This document shows, in pieces, positions 28,788 through 37,743 of a stretch of 64,000 nt of DNA (the stretch's first letter is position 1; every line of letters begins with the position of its first letter). The notes under the pieces were generated by a model. The model worked only from the letters and a program-made list of their open reading frames with translations, ran no database searches and was not told where the DNA came from. Made by a program: the position numbers and the translations under genes. The DNA comes from Caulobacter segnis (GTDB taxonomy: Bacteria; Pseudomonadota; Alphaproteobacteria; Caulobacterales; Caulobacteraceae), in contig NZ_CP096040.1 of the NCBI RefSeq assembly GCF_023935105.1, positions 3,472,001 through 3,536,000 of the forward strand, given 5' to 3'.

Positions 28788-29537
28788 CTCTAGATCCTCC
28801 CCCCGCATCGCGGGGGCGGTGGCACAAAGGGCCGGAGGGGGCGAGCTCCGCGCCCGTCCAGCTTGCCCCTTGTCTCCATCGCTCCGGACACCTCCCCAGT
28901 GTCGCGGAAGAGGACTAAGGGGATAGAGCACGCTCTGCCCTCGAAATTCTCGATGAAAAACCCAGTGAAATCAATTACTTGTAGATTTTATACGCCGCCG
29001 GATGATCCGCATTGAAACCGCGTCCACAATGATCCCAGCTCGTCGTGAGGAAAGGGCGCGTGGCCAGCGACCATCGTGGCGGCGGGGGGGCGATCGAGCG
29101 GGGACAGGTCCGAGGGGGATACTCGGACGGTCCGGGGCTGGGCTTGCTGGGCTCACCCGCCCGCCGTCGGCGTGGTTGGAGGCAAAAGGGTCTGTCCTGA
29201 TCAGTATTGATCCGCCCTCTTCGACCTTCGGGCTTCCGAGGAAACTCGGAGGCCTGGGTCCCGGTAAGGCCTGAACAGGGCCACCTGACGGGACGCTGGC
29301 GAATAACGGTCGCGCGGAGCGTCTGGCTTCGTCGAAACGGTATCAAACTTCTCACACTCCGGGCGTCGCCCGGCGCTCCGCGCCCCTTTCCAGAAACTTC
29401 GGCGGCAAGCCGCGTGAGGCGGTGGCGGCGCGGCTCTCGAAAAATCTCGCCGCATGGGTGAGGTTCGCCCGCGCTGCTGCGTCGTACAGATAGGCGCTTG
29501 TCGTCGCCCAATTTCGCTTTGTCGGGGAAACCGTTCC
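28788..29537. other. 750-base gap between the anti-sigma gene and the M20 hydrolase
   Basis: Apart from the CCCCCGC hairpin at 28800-28816 I see no supported gene. A leftward frame open from 29511 to 28975 is Arg- and Pro-rich with no ribosome site and is not called. The M20 hydrolase promoter must lie near 29450-29530. Confidence 0.45.
28800..28816 (+). terminator. GC hairpin after the anti-sigma gene
   Basis: CCCCCGC (28800-28806) and GCGGGGG (28810-28816) form a 7-bp stem with a 3-base loop, 13 bases after the FecR stop codon. There is no T run, so it may slow rather than terminate transcription. Confidence 0.4.
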
Positions 29538-31022
29538 ATGAAGCTCACCGCCCTGAAGCTCGCCCTCCTGTCCGCCAGCATGGCGACGGGTGTTCTGGCG
29601 ACCCAGGCCTACGCCGCGCCGCTCAGCGACGCCGCCCGCGCCCAGATCCTCAAGGCCGTCGACGCCGACGCCCCGCAGATCCAGGACGCGGCCCTGAAGA
29701 TCTGGGGCTTCGCCGAGGTCGGCTATCAGGAAGTGAAGAGTTCGACCCTGTTGCAGGGCCAACTGAAGACGGCCGGCTTCGACGTGAAGGCCGGCGTCGC
29801 GGGCGAGCCGACCGCTTTCGTGGCCAGCTTCAAGAACGGCGCGGGCCCGGTCATCGCCGTGCTCGCGGAGTTCGACGCCCTGCCCGGCCTGGCCCAGACC
29901 GCCGATCCGGTGAAGACCGGCATCCCCGGCCAGATCGCCGGCCACGGCTGCGGCCACAACCTGTTCGGCGCCGCCTCGGTCGGCGCGGCCGTCGCCCTCA
30001 AGGACTGGATGGTCAAGAACAACATCAAGGGCGAGCTGCGCGTCTACGGCACGCCCGCCGAGGAAGGCGGCTCGGGCAAGGTCTATTTCGTCCGCGACGG
30101 CCTGTTCAACGACGTCGACGCCACCCTGCACTGGCACCCGGCCAACGCGAACTCGGCCGTCCAGGGCGTGTCGATGGCCAATATCAGCGGCAAGTTCCGC
30201 TTCCACGGCGTCTCTGCCCACGCCGCCGGCGCGCCGGAAAAGGGCCGCTCGGCCCTGGACGGCGTCGAGATCATGGACGTGGCCACCAACTTCCTGCGCG
30301 AGCATGTCCCGGACAAGACCCGCATCCACTACGTGATCACCGCCGGCGGCACCGCCCCGAACGTCGTGCCCGACTTCGCCGAGGTCTACTACTACGTCCG
30401 CCACCCCGACCCGGCCGTGGTCAAGGACGTCTGGTCGCGGGTCGAGAAGGCGGCCGAAGGCGCGGCCCTGGCCACCGGCACGACCGTGGACAAAGAGATC
30501 ACCGGCGGCGTCTACGCCCTGCTGCCCAACGACACCCTGGGCCGGGTGATGGACGCCAACCTGCGCAAAGTCGGCGGCATCACCTGGACGCCGGAAGAGG
30601 TCGCCTTCGCCAAGAAGATGCAGACCACCCTGGTCAATCCGCCGTCGATCGACACGGTCAAGACCATCGAGCCCTACAAGATCGAGCTGGAAGGCGGCGG
30701 CGGCTCGACCGACGTCTCCGACATCAGCTGGGTGACCCCGACCGTCGGCCTGGGCACGGCGACCTTCGTCCCCGGCTCGGCCGGTCACAGCTGGCAGAAC
30801 GTGGCCGCCGCCGGCTCGTCGATCGGCGTGAAGGGCGCGGTCAACGCCGCCAAGACCCTGGCCCTGACCGGCGCGGACCTGTTCTCCAACCCCGACATCG
30901 TCAAGAAGGCCAAGGCCGAGTTGAACGAGCGTCGTGGCCCCAACTTCACCTACAAGGCCATGCTGGGCGACCGCCCGCCGGCCCTCGACTACCGCAAGCC
31001 CGCCTCGGCGGCGCGCGAATAA
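29538..31022 (+). CDS. secreted M20-family amidohydrolase (AbgB-like)
   Basis: This metallo-amidohydrolase has 494 residues. The ATG at 29538 starts a signal peptide ([20 protein letters not shown]) ending near AYA. Metal- and substrate-binding blocks are [24 protein letters not shown] and TLHWHPAN, and the lid domain follows ([20 protein letters not shown]). The family includes aminobenzoyl-glutamate hydrolase subunit B and amino-acid amidases; exported members in this group probably cut N-acyl or aryl amides in the periplasm. It is a single gene; the exact substrate cannot be read from sequence. Confidence 0.85.
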   Translation: MKLTALKLALLSASMATGVLATQAYAAPLSDAARAQILKAVDADAPQIQDAALKIWGFAEVGYQEVKSSTLLQGQLKTAGFDVKAGVAGEPTAFVASFKNGAGPVIAVLAEFDALPGLAQTADPVKTGIPGQIAGHGCGHNLFGAASVGAAVALKDWMVKNNIKGELRVYGTPAEEGGSGKVYFVRDGLFNDVDATLHWHPANANSAVQGVSMANISGKFRFHGVSAHAAGAPEKGRSALDGVEIMDVATNFLREHVPDKTRIHYVITAGGTAPNVVPDFAEVYYYVRHPDPAVVKDVWSRVEKAAEGAALATGTTVDKEITGGVYALLPNDTLGRVMDANLRKVGGITWTPEEVAFAKKMQTTLVNPPSIDTVKTIEPYKIELEGGGGSTDVSDISWVTPTVGLGTATFVPGSAGHSWQNVAAAGSSIGVKGAVNAAKTLALTGADLFSNPDIVKKAKAELNERRGPNFTYKAMLGDRPPALDYRKPASAARE

Positions 31023-31119
31023 CGATCGCCCCCTTCCCCGGCGATCGTCAGCGGCCGGCGCCACCTCCCCCTTTGGGCGTCGGCCGCGCTCCCTTCTGTA
31101 CCGTTTCTTGGAGTCCGGC

Positions 31120-31329
31120 GTGGTCCAGACCGTCATCGTCCCCCGCGAGCGCTTCGAAGCGCTCAAGCGCGCCCTGCCGGCCGTGACCCGCGAACACCTG
31201 ACCGACGTCTACGGCATCAGCGAGACGACCTGGACCAAGCTGCGCAAGGGCGAGCCGATCAAGCTGAACACGTGGGAGCGGATCCAGGCCCGCCTGGCGC
31301 GGCGCTTTGGGATGACGTCGTTCGTCTGA
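31120..31329 (+). CDS. small helix-turn-helix protein
   Basis: This 69-residue protein starts at a GTG at 31120 with GGAG 5-8 bases upstream. The frame is open further upstream, but that part is the shadow of the M20 gene. The core [20 protein letters not shown] followed by [15 protein letters not shown] has the helix-turn-helix shape of short XRE/Cro-like DNA-binding proteins. It lies 97 bases after the M20 gene and could be co-transcribed. Function unknown. Confidence 0.6.
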   Translation: MVQTVIVPRERFEALKRALPAVTREHLTDVYGISETTWTKLRKGEPIKLNTWERIQARLARRFGMTSFV

Positions 31330-31578
31330 CAGGACTTTCGGCCGTTCGAAGCCGGGCCGTCAAGTCCGGCGGGGACTCGACGGCCACTCCAACGCACGCC
31401 ACCAAAGCCCCCACTCCCGGCGTACGGGGCGTCCCGCTTCTCGCGCAATGCGGCGGGGGCTGTCATTGCCCAGAAATCCACGTTTTATTGTCTGTCGGTT
31501 TCTCGACGCCGGTCAGGCCACCCACACGGCCATCCGGCGGCACCGTCGTCGATTTTCAGAGAGCTTTCAGGGATTTCC

Positions 31579-32601
31579 GTGCCCGCCACCGCTTTGCGTA
31601 GAGACGTTTGGCCCCTGGACGCCAAGATCCAGCCGGACGCCTTCCAGCTCTATCGCCAGGGCTGCGCGCATCTCTTCGACATCACGCTGCTGTCGCCCGA
31701 GGAGACGTTCTTCAACCGTCTCGAAGGCTATAACCTAGGCCCGCTGGTGCTGGCCCACTGCCAGGGCGTGCCGCAGCGGTTCGAGCGCAAGCTCTCCCAC
31801 ATCATGGTCGACGCCGCCGATACGGTGATGGCGGTCCTGGAGCTGGAAGGCGGCGACTGGCGCGGCGACTACGATGGACGCGCGGCCGGTGGTCACATGG
31901 GCCAGATCCGATTCATCGACATGACCCGCCCCTTCGCCATGTCGACCGGCGCCTACAGCTCGCTATACGTCATGACCTCGCGCGCCCAGCTGGACGGCTG
32001 CGGCGATCTGGACTTCCACGGCCTGGTGGTCTCGGAGGACAGCATCAGCGGCCGCCTCCTGGGATCGCACCTCCGCGCGCTCCTCGAGGTCGTCGACCGC
32101 ATGACCGTGCGTGAGGCCGAGACCGCCGCCAAGGCGGTCCTGGCCCTGCTCGCCGGCGCGATTCTGGCCCACGCCGAACCCGCCTCGGGCGGTCCCCGGC
32201 CGATCGAGAAAATGCTGCTCGCCTCGGGACGCCAGTTCATCGAGCAGCGCCTGGACGACGTCGAGCTCTCGCCCGAATCCGTCCGTGGCCATCTGGGGGT
32301 GTCGCGCAGCCTGCTCTACAGGGTGTTCGAGCCTCTGGGCGGCGTCAGCGCCTTCATCCAGAGCCGCCGGCTCGACCAAGCCTTCGACGCCATTCTCCAG
32401 GACCGCGCCGAACAGCACACCCTGGGCGAGGTCGCCTATCGGCACGGCTTTCGCTCGGACGCCCACTTCAGCCGGGCGTTCCGGGGCCGCTTCGGCGTCA
32501 CGCCCGGACGTCTGCGCCGCCTGGGCGAAGCGGCGCGCCAAGAAGGCCTGTCGGCGCTCGAACGGCCCGATGACGTCTGGGCCTGGTTACGCGGTCTCTG
32601 A
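31579..32601 (+). CDS. AraC-family transcriptional regulator
   Basis: This regulator has 340 residues. The N-terminal 200 residues resemble the ligand-sensing domain of AraC-type regulators (FNRLEGYNLGPLVLAHCQGV). The C-terminal 100 residues carry two helix-turn-helix motifs (VRGHLGVSRSLLYRVFEPLGG and LGEVAYRHGFRSDAHFSRAFRGRFGVTP). It starts at a GTG preceded by CAGGGA. The target is not evident: its neighbours are the small HTH gene and an IS remnant. Confidence 0.82.
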   Translation: MPATALRRDVWPLDAKIQPDAFQLYRQGCAHLFDITLLSPEETFFNRLEGYNLGPLVLAHCQGVPQRFERKLSHIMVDAADTVMAVLELEGGDWRGDYDGRAAGGHMGQIRFIDMTRPFAMSTGAYSSLYVMTSRAQLDGCGDLDFHGLVVSEDSISGRLLGSHLRALLEVVDRMTVREAETAAKAVLALLAGAILAHAEPASGGPRPIEKMLLASGRQFIEQRLDDVELSPESVRGHLGVSRSLLYRVFEPLGGVSAFIQSRRLDQAFDAILQDRAEQHTLGEVAYRHGFRSDAHFSRAFRGRFGVTPGRLRRLGEAARQEGLSALERPDDVWAWLRGL

Positions 32602-33091
32602 CGGACACGCCCGCCCGATCGCGCAAAGCGGTTGCAAGCTTGGCCATATCTGCCCCCCCGCGCTCAGTTCCCCACGCTCAACGCACCAAAGTTCACGCAT
32701 AGAGCGAGCAGCATTGCCTCGGGCCGCCATCACGGCATACGATGCCCGCCCTCTCGTCACCCCACCGACGAGCACCTAGCCGGCGGCGTTCAGTGAGTGC
32801 TGCCGGCCTTCTCCTACTGTCAGATCTGGCGCTCGCGGTCGTCGCAAGCCGGCCCTTGACGATACCTCGTCTCAACTCGCCTTGGAGCCAGCGCTTAAGG
32901 GCGCTGTAGAACCTACGCATCCAGTGAGAACCACGGTTAAGTCCGGTTAGCGGACCTCATCAAGTTGCGGGCGGCGTGACGAGCAGTCCCGAGTTCGGCG
33001 CCGTTGCGACCCGCGGCCACAGCCAGACCACGGCCAGCCGCCCGCTCCGCTGGGAGTGAGCGCGGTGGAGTAGGCATCGGAAGCAGAGGCT
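32602..33091. other. 490-base gap containing a solo IS66 right end
   Basis: No gene is supported here. The notable content is the IS66-type terminal fragment at 32913-32980. GC-rich partial dyads occur near 32778-32810. Confidence 0.4.
32913..32980 (-). mobile_element. solo right-end fragment of an IS66-family element
   Basis: Read on the plus strand from 32914, TACGCATCCAGTGAGAACC matches the terminal inverted repeat of the two IS66 elements in this window (their inward right end is GTACGCATCCGGTGAGAACC). The match continues for about 65 bases, including the GTCCG-N5-CGGAC palindrome (32941-32955) and CATCAAGTT. The rest of the element is missing. The orientation would put the element's body to the right, toward 33000. 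It is an eroded copy or a small non-autonomous derivative. Confidence 0.65.
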
Positions 33092-34489
33092 TCAGAAGTC
33101 CGTGATGTCGTCTTCCCGCAGTGGAACGAAGTCATCACGCGTGAAGACGCGCCCGCGTTTCACGGTCATCACCACTGTCTTCAGGTTGTCGATCGACGCC
33201 AGCGGATCCTTGGACAACACAATCATATTGGCGAGCTTGCCGGGCTCCAGGCTGCCCATGTCACGCTCCTGCCCGGCCGCCCGCGCGCCGACCAGGGTCG
33301 CCGAGCGGATCACCGCGCTGGGCGGCGCACCGGCTCGGTCGACCAGCGCCGACAGTTCGTGGAACAGGTCCGGCCAGGGATCGGTCGCCGGCGCGACGTT
33401 GTCGGTGCCGGCCGAGATCTGGACCCCGGCCCGATAGGCCTGGCGGGTGATCGCTCCACCGACCACATCGTCGCAGGAGCCCGGCTTCAGCGGCGGCGTG
33501 CTGCTGGGGCCGGCAGGCGGCGCGGCGCCGTAGGTCCACACCGTCGCATCGAGGATCGTCCCGCGCGCGACCATGACGGCGAACAGCCGCGCCAGCACTG
33601 GATTGTCCCCTGCCCTGAACGTGTCGAGGTCGACCGGGTGACGGGGCTGGGCCCACTGGGGAGCCTGCGGATCGGTCTCACGAACCAGCAGGCAGGCGTG
33701 GGAAATCGCATCGACGCCGGCGGTGACCACCTCTGAGGGCTTGGCCGGGTAAAGCGTGGCGTGCGACCAGACGAGTAGGTGTTGGCGATGCGCTTCGGCC
33801 GTGATCCTGCCGGCAAGCACCGAATCCAGGTCGGCATAGAGCTTGATCGCAGTGGCCGACGTTCCAGCCGCCCGGGCGACGGCCAGCGGCAGGTCCGTCT
33901 GGTCGGTGACAGCCTGCATCCACGGGACTTGGCCCGGCTCCCCGCCAGCCGTGGTCTGGGCCGTGCGCGGGTCGTTGAAGAAGTCGGGGCCGGCCATCAA
34001 CGCGGCGTAGTAGACGTCCGACGCGGCGATCTCGCCGACCCGACTGGCCCGCGCGATGTCACCGATGGCGCGAAGATCGTCGGCCATGTCACGAACCGCT
34101 GTCACCCCGCCATAGAGGTCCCGGCGCAGCATAGCCTCAGCTTGGCGGCGATTGGGCGGCGTGGCCAGGTGCACGTGCGAGTCGATGAGGCCCGGCATCA
34201 GGTATTTGCCGTGCAGGTCGACGACCTTGGCCTTGGTCTCGGCCGGCCGCGTCGCGTCGGAAAACACGCTCAGGATCCGCTCGCCCGAGACCAGCACGTC
34301 CATATGCGGACGCGCGGGCGCGCCCGTGCCGTCAATCAGAATGGCGTCGCGGTAGAGGACGAGGTCGGCGTTGGTCGGCGGCGCGAAGGGCGTAGGGGTC
34401 CCAGCCTGGGCCGAGGTCCAGGTCAGTGCGGCGAGAACAGCGCCGGCGCAGATCTTACGCCAGCTCGGACGAATATATCGGGTGCGCAT
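33092..34489 (-). CDS. secreted metal-dependent amidohydrolase (imidazolonepropionase-like)
   Basis: This protein of the amidohydrolase superfamily has 465 residues. A basic leader and hydrophobic core (WRKICAGAVLAALTWTSAQA) form a signal peptide. The metal-binding DSHVHL is near residue 105, further His residues are in VWSHATLY and DAISHACLL, and the conserved Asp is in SAGTDN near residue 375. MGSLEPGKLANMIVLSKDPL is the typical closing beta-sandwich. Family members hydrolyse cyclic amides, dipeptides or similar C-N bonds; exported ones are often Xaa-Pro-type dipeptidases. It is the only gene on its transcript as far as can be seen. Confidence 0.82.
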   Translation of the reverse strand: MRTRYIRPSWRKICAGAVLAALTWTSAQAGTPTPFAPPTNADLVLYRDAILIDGTGAPARPHMDVLVSGERILSVFSDATRPAETKAKVVDLHGKYLMPGLIDSHVHLATPPNRRQAEAMLRRDLYGGVTAVRDMADDLRAIGDIARASRVGEIAASDVYYAALMAGPDFFNDPRTAQTTAGGEPGQVPWMQAVTDQTDLPLAVARAAGTSATAIKLYADLDSVLAGRITAEAHRQHLLVWSHATLYPAKPSEVVTAGVDAISHACLLVRETDPQAPQWAQPRHPVDLDTFRAGDNPVLARLFAVMVARGTILDATVWTYGAAPPAGPSSTPPLKPGSCDDVVGGAITRQAYRAGVQISAGTDNVAPATDPWPDLFHELSALVDRAGAPPSAVIRSATLVGARAAGQERDMGSLEPGKLANMIVLSKDPLASIDNLKTVVMTVKRGRVFTRDDFVPLREDDITDF

Positions 34490-34716
34490 TTACCAAATCC
34501 GACGGCGGGAGCCTTTGCTCAACCACGCAACGGAACCATGCTTGCTAAGTGATCGGCAATCTTCTTCGCCGCCCCGCAAGCGCCCCCTTTTCCCTTTGTC
34601 GAGGCTGCGCCAGTCCCCGACCTTGGAGCGCCTCCAAATACCGGACATTCGCCGCACCCAGGCTGGAGGGGCGAGAGCGACCTACAGCCTAGTTTGAGAT
34701 ATAGCATCCTCTGGGA

Positions 34717-36210
34717 TCAACCTTCAGGGCAGACGGCTTGGCGCGGCAGGCTCCAGTCCTGTTGGAACAGCGTTGCGGCGATGCGCCAGGCCCGATCGCG
34801 TCGCTCTCCGAAATGTAAGGCCTCGGGCGGCGCCGGACAATCTGGCAGGACGCCGCGACCGGGCGGCCGGCTTGACCACGCCATGCGAAATTGCAGCAAG
34901 GGGATCGCCAGCTTCATCCCGCTATTGGGAAGCCGCACGGTCCAGCGATAGCCGCTCGTATTGCCGTCGTCAGCGCCGCCGACTTCCTCGCCGACAAACA
35001 CCGCCCGTCCAGTGTGGCGCAGCATCGAGGCCAGCTCCGCGCCGCCCGAGAAGGTATCGCCGCCCGCTAGCACGACCAGGCGTCCGTGGAAGATGGGCGC
35101 GAAGGATGTCCATCGCGACATCAAGCCATGCGGAGGCGTGTTGCGCCGCGTCCAGCGCCCGCCTGGGATCGGGCGTTGCTGATCCCTGTCGCCGGCATCG
35201 AACACGTCCGTCTCGAAGCGCTGGCCGTTCAGGCTGGTGACAGCGAGGTGGCGCCCCCGGGCTTCGACCGCCGCATATTTGCGCAGCGGCGTTTCGACTA
35301 GATAGGAGAAGAGGATGCTCTCGTTGGGCTCCGAACCGCCGCCGTTCTCGCGCAGATCTAGGATCAGGTTCTTGGCGCCGCGCTGGTCCAGCTGTGCGAA
35401 AACGGCTTGTATCGCCTCGGGAAATGTCGCGCCCACAGCGCGCAGTCGGGCGTTGCTGAAGGTCGGGACGTTCAGATAGGCGGTGTGGTCGTCGAGCCAT
35501 TCCAGCATCGGCAGCGGTGACGGATCGTCGACTTCGGCAGGTCGGGCAAGACGGGAAACGGCGGCGAGGTCGCGCTCGGTCCGTCCTTCGGCGCCCTCGA
35601 GCACGACCTGGAAACGCGATTGGGGCCCACGCAGTCGATACAAGATCGACGCGAATCCGCGACCCGAAATGTCGCGCATGGTCCCCGTACGGATCGCGCC
35701 GTCGTGCGGGGTCACAGCGACCATCTCGCTCAGCAAGTCGGCCGCGCCAACGCCATCGACGGAGATCAACCGCGCTCCCCTCGGGACGTCCGCCGCCTCG
35801 CCATAACCCGCGAGGACGAAAGCGCCCTGCTCGGTCCACAGCAGATCGAGCGGGAAGCGCGGCGCATCGCGATAGTGCTGACTCATCGCCTCACTGAGCT
35901 GAACGCCGAGATGGCCTTCGCCGATCTGGCCGACGAGCGGGCGGAGAATACGCCATAGCGATTCACTGTTGGTGACGCCCGCGACACGGGTGCGGGCCGC
36001 CGCCTTCGCGGTCGCCCATTGTCGCCGCGACTGACGCCAGTAGAGGTCGGGCAGGGCCGCCTCGACCGCCGAGATCGCCAGTTCCAGATCCTCGCGCGCG
36101 CCCTCTGTGGTAATTTCCGTGCGAGCTGGAGCCGGTGTCGCCGCGAACGCAGGACCGCAGGCCAACGCGGACGCCATTGCCAGAAGCGCGCCGCGCCAGG
36201 GGTTTGTCAT
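34717..36210 (-). CDS. secreted S41-family (C-terminal processing-like) peptidase
   Basis: This serine peptidase has 497 residues and a signal peptide after the ATG at 36210 (WRGALLAMASALACGPAFA). Upstream in-frame starts would be TTG and would place the operator palindrome inside the gene. The protease core includes YLNVPTFSN, NLILDLRENGGGSEP and the nucleophile Ser in GDTFSGGAEL (about residue 385), as in tail-specific proteases. No clear PDZ domain is visible between the helical N-terminus and the core. It diverges from an XRE-cupin regulator across a short palindrome-bearing promoter, suggesting direct control by that regulator. Confidence 0.8.
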   Translation of the reverse strand: MTNPWRGALLAMASALACGPAFAATPAPARTEITTEGAREDLELAISAVEAALPDLYWRQSRRQWATAKAAARTRVAGVTNSESLWRILRPLVGQIGEGHLGVQLSEAMSQHYRDAPRFPLDLLWTEQGAFVLAGYGEAADVPRGARLISVDGVGAADLLSEMVAVTPHDGAIRTGTMRDISGRGFASILYRLRGPQSRFQVVLEGAEGRTERDLAAVSRLARPAEVDDPSPLPMLEWLDDHTAYLNVPTFSNARLRAVGATFPEAIQAVFAQLDQRGAKNLILDLRENGGGSEPNESILFSYLVETPLRKYAAVEARGRHLAVTSLNGQRFETDVFDAGDRDQQRPIPGGRWTRRNTPPHGLMSRWTSFAPIFHGRLVVLAGGDTFSGGAELASMLRHTGRAVFVGEEVGGADDGNTSGYRWTVRLPNSGMKLAIPLLQFRMAWSSRPPGRGVLPDCPAPPEALHFGERRDRAWRIAATLFQQDWSLPRQAVCPEG

Positions 36211-36229
36211 CGCAGGTGAATTTCGATAA

Positions 36230-36266
36230 GCAAAATACTGCCTATTTAATGGAAGCAATATTTTGC
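36230..36266. promoter_or_regulatory. operator-like inverted repeat between S41 peptidase and XRE regulator
   Basis: GCAAAATACTGC (36230-36241) and GCAATATTTTGC (36255-36266) are inverted with one mismatch and a 13-base AT-rich spacer. They occupy the divergent promoter region and touch the regulator's start, so binding could control both genes. Confidence 0.5.
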
Positions 36267-36814
36267 CTAGTCAAGTAACGCCTTCCTTCTTGACCCACGT
36301 CGCCGCCAACGTTCGGACGCGGCGCGTCGCACTGGGCATGAGCCAGAAGGGTCTGGCCCAGGCGTCGGGCGTCAGCCTGCGCATGGTGGGTGGCATCGAA
36401 AATGGCGCGACCAGCGTCAGCACCGCCACCTTGGACAGGATCGGCGTCGCCCTGGGCGCCACTTTGGCCGATCTGGTGACGGACCCCGCGGTCAAGGCGA
36501 GCGCGCGGATAGACCGCGTCGGCTGGGTTGGAGGCCACGGCGGCGAGGGGGTGCTGCGCTGGAGCCTTGATGTCCGCCGCGAAGTCGAATTGTGGGAATG
36601 GCGACTGGAGCCGGGCGAGCGCTATCAAGCGGCGGCCGACCCCGTAGGGTGGCATGTCATGCTGTTCGTCGTCGGGGGGGTACTGACCTTGGAACTGGAG
36701 ACGGGAACGATAGAGGTGCGCGCGGCAAGCCACGTGTTCGACAGCGCCCAGACCCACGCCTTCGTCAATCTCGGCAAGGCTCCTGTACGCTTCTTCCGCT
36801 GTACGGCGTGGTAG
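36263..36814 (+). CDS. XRE-family regulator with C-terminal cupin domain
   Basis: This regulator has up to 183 residues. Residues about 10-70 form an XRE helix-turn-helix (LGMSQKGLAQASGVSLRMVGGIENGATSVS), and residues 110-183 form a cupin fold (WEWRLEPGERYQ, WHVMLFVVGG, THAFVNLG). The frame has no ATG before the HTH: the start is probably the TTG at 36263 or the one at 36290. Regulators of this type respond to small ligands bound by the cupin. It likely regulates the divergent S41 peptidase and itself through the palindrome it overlaps. Confidence 0.78.
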   Translation: MPSQVTPSFLTHVAANVRTRRVALGMSQKGLAQASGVSLRMVGGIENGATSVSTATLDRIGVALGATLADLVTDPAVKASARIDRVGWVGGHGGEGVLRWSLDVRREVELWEWRLEPGERYQAAADPVGWHVMLFVVGGVLTLELETGTIEVRAASHVFDSAQTHAFVNLGKAPVRFFRCTAW

Positions 36815-36943
36815 CGAGATAAATCGTCGGTTCACCCCTTCCCTGCCGATGCCTGACTCACTGGCGAACAGCGCCAGAAGCCGCGCTGCGAATGTTCGAG
36901 TTTCCGGACGTTGGGTCGACGGCGGCGACAGCGAAGTCCTTGG

Positions 36944-37729
36944 CTATTCGGACATGTTCGTCGCGTCTAAGGCGGCGTGCAGGTGCGGCACAAGCCACCG
37001 GGCCATTGCCTCCTGAGCCGCATCACCGGCCAGCAAGTCCTGTCGCACCTCCAGCTCCAGATAGTCGAGGCCGCGCGGATCGGCGTGAAGCGGGATGGTG
37101 TTGTCGGTCTCGTCCATGGCGTAGGGCGCGTTGTCGCCCACCAGCGCCTCGCCCAGATCGGCTTGCAACCGCGCCAGTATCGCCGAAGAGAACGCGGAAT
37201 CATTTCGGTGCAGCACGCCCAGCCGCCAAGGCCGGCCCTGGCCTTGCATCGACGGGGTGAAGCTGTGCAGGGCCACCACCACTGTTCGCTGACCCGCTCG
37301 GGCATCGAGCACCTTGCCTATGGCGTCCTGGTAGGGCTGGTAGATCTCGGCGATCCGCGCCGCGATAGCTTGCGGGGAAAGGCTGCGATTGCCAGGGACC
37401 TGTATCGCGTCGCTGACCTCGGGCACGGAGCCCTCCGCGCCCGGGAACCGGTTGCAGTCGATGACAAGGCGCGAATAGACCTGCCGGATGAAGGGCGCGT
37501 CGAGCAGGACCGATAGCCGCGCCCCAAGTCCCGCTATGCCGATATCCCAGGCGATATGGCGCTCCAGGGCCGCCTTGGTTAGGCCCAATTGGTCCAGTCG
37601 CCGCGGGATCTGGCGGCCCGCATGGTCCCCAAGAAGCACAAAGGCCGACGGGGCGCCCGCATTGAGCACAAGGACCGGATCTGGATCACCTGCGACAAGA
37701 AGGCGGCTCGACGTCGCGCCAGAATCCAC
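36944..37729 (-). CDS. N-formylglutamate amidohydrolase family protein
   Basis: This protein has about 261 residues. A GTG at 37729 with AGAGG upstream is preferred to the TTG at 37744. Conserved segments are LLGDHAGRQIP, HIAWDIGIAGLG, YSRLVIDCNRFPG, VALHSFTP and NAPYAMDETDNTIPLHAD, as in the zinc hydrolases that cleave N-formyl-L-glutamate. This subgroup is often not linked to histidine degradation and no hut genes are near, so the substrate may be a different N-acyl amino acid or peptide. It diverges from a transglutaminase-like gene with almost no space between starts, so their promoters overlap each other's coding ends. Confidence 0.8.
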   Translation of the reverse strand: MDSGATSSRLLVAGDPDPVLVLNAGAPSAFVLLGDHAGRQIPRRLDQLGLTKAALERHIAWDIGIAGLGARLSVLLDAPFIRQVYSRLVIDCNRFPGAEGSVPEVSDAIQVPGNRSLSPQAIAARIAEIYQPYQDAIGKVLDARAGQRTVVVALHSFTPSMQGQGRPWRLGVLHRNDSAFSSAILARLQADLGEALVGDNAPYAMDETDNTIPLHADPRGLDYLELEVRQDLLAGDAAQEAMARWLVPHLHAALDATNMSE

Positions 37730-37743
37730 GCCACCTCTGATCA

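Noticed and set aside
28975..29511. Leftward 178-codon open frame ending DHPAAYKIYK
   Set aside because: Arg/Pro-rich composition, no ribosome site and no recognisable domain; long chance frames are common at this GC content.
32693..32920. Leftward 75-residue frame starting at the IS66 solo end (MRRFYSALKRW)
   Set aside because: The start lies inside the IS terminal repeat, and the rest is Arg-rich with no homology that I recognise.
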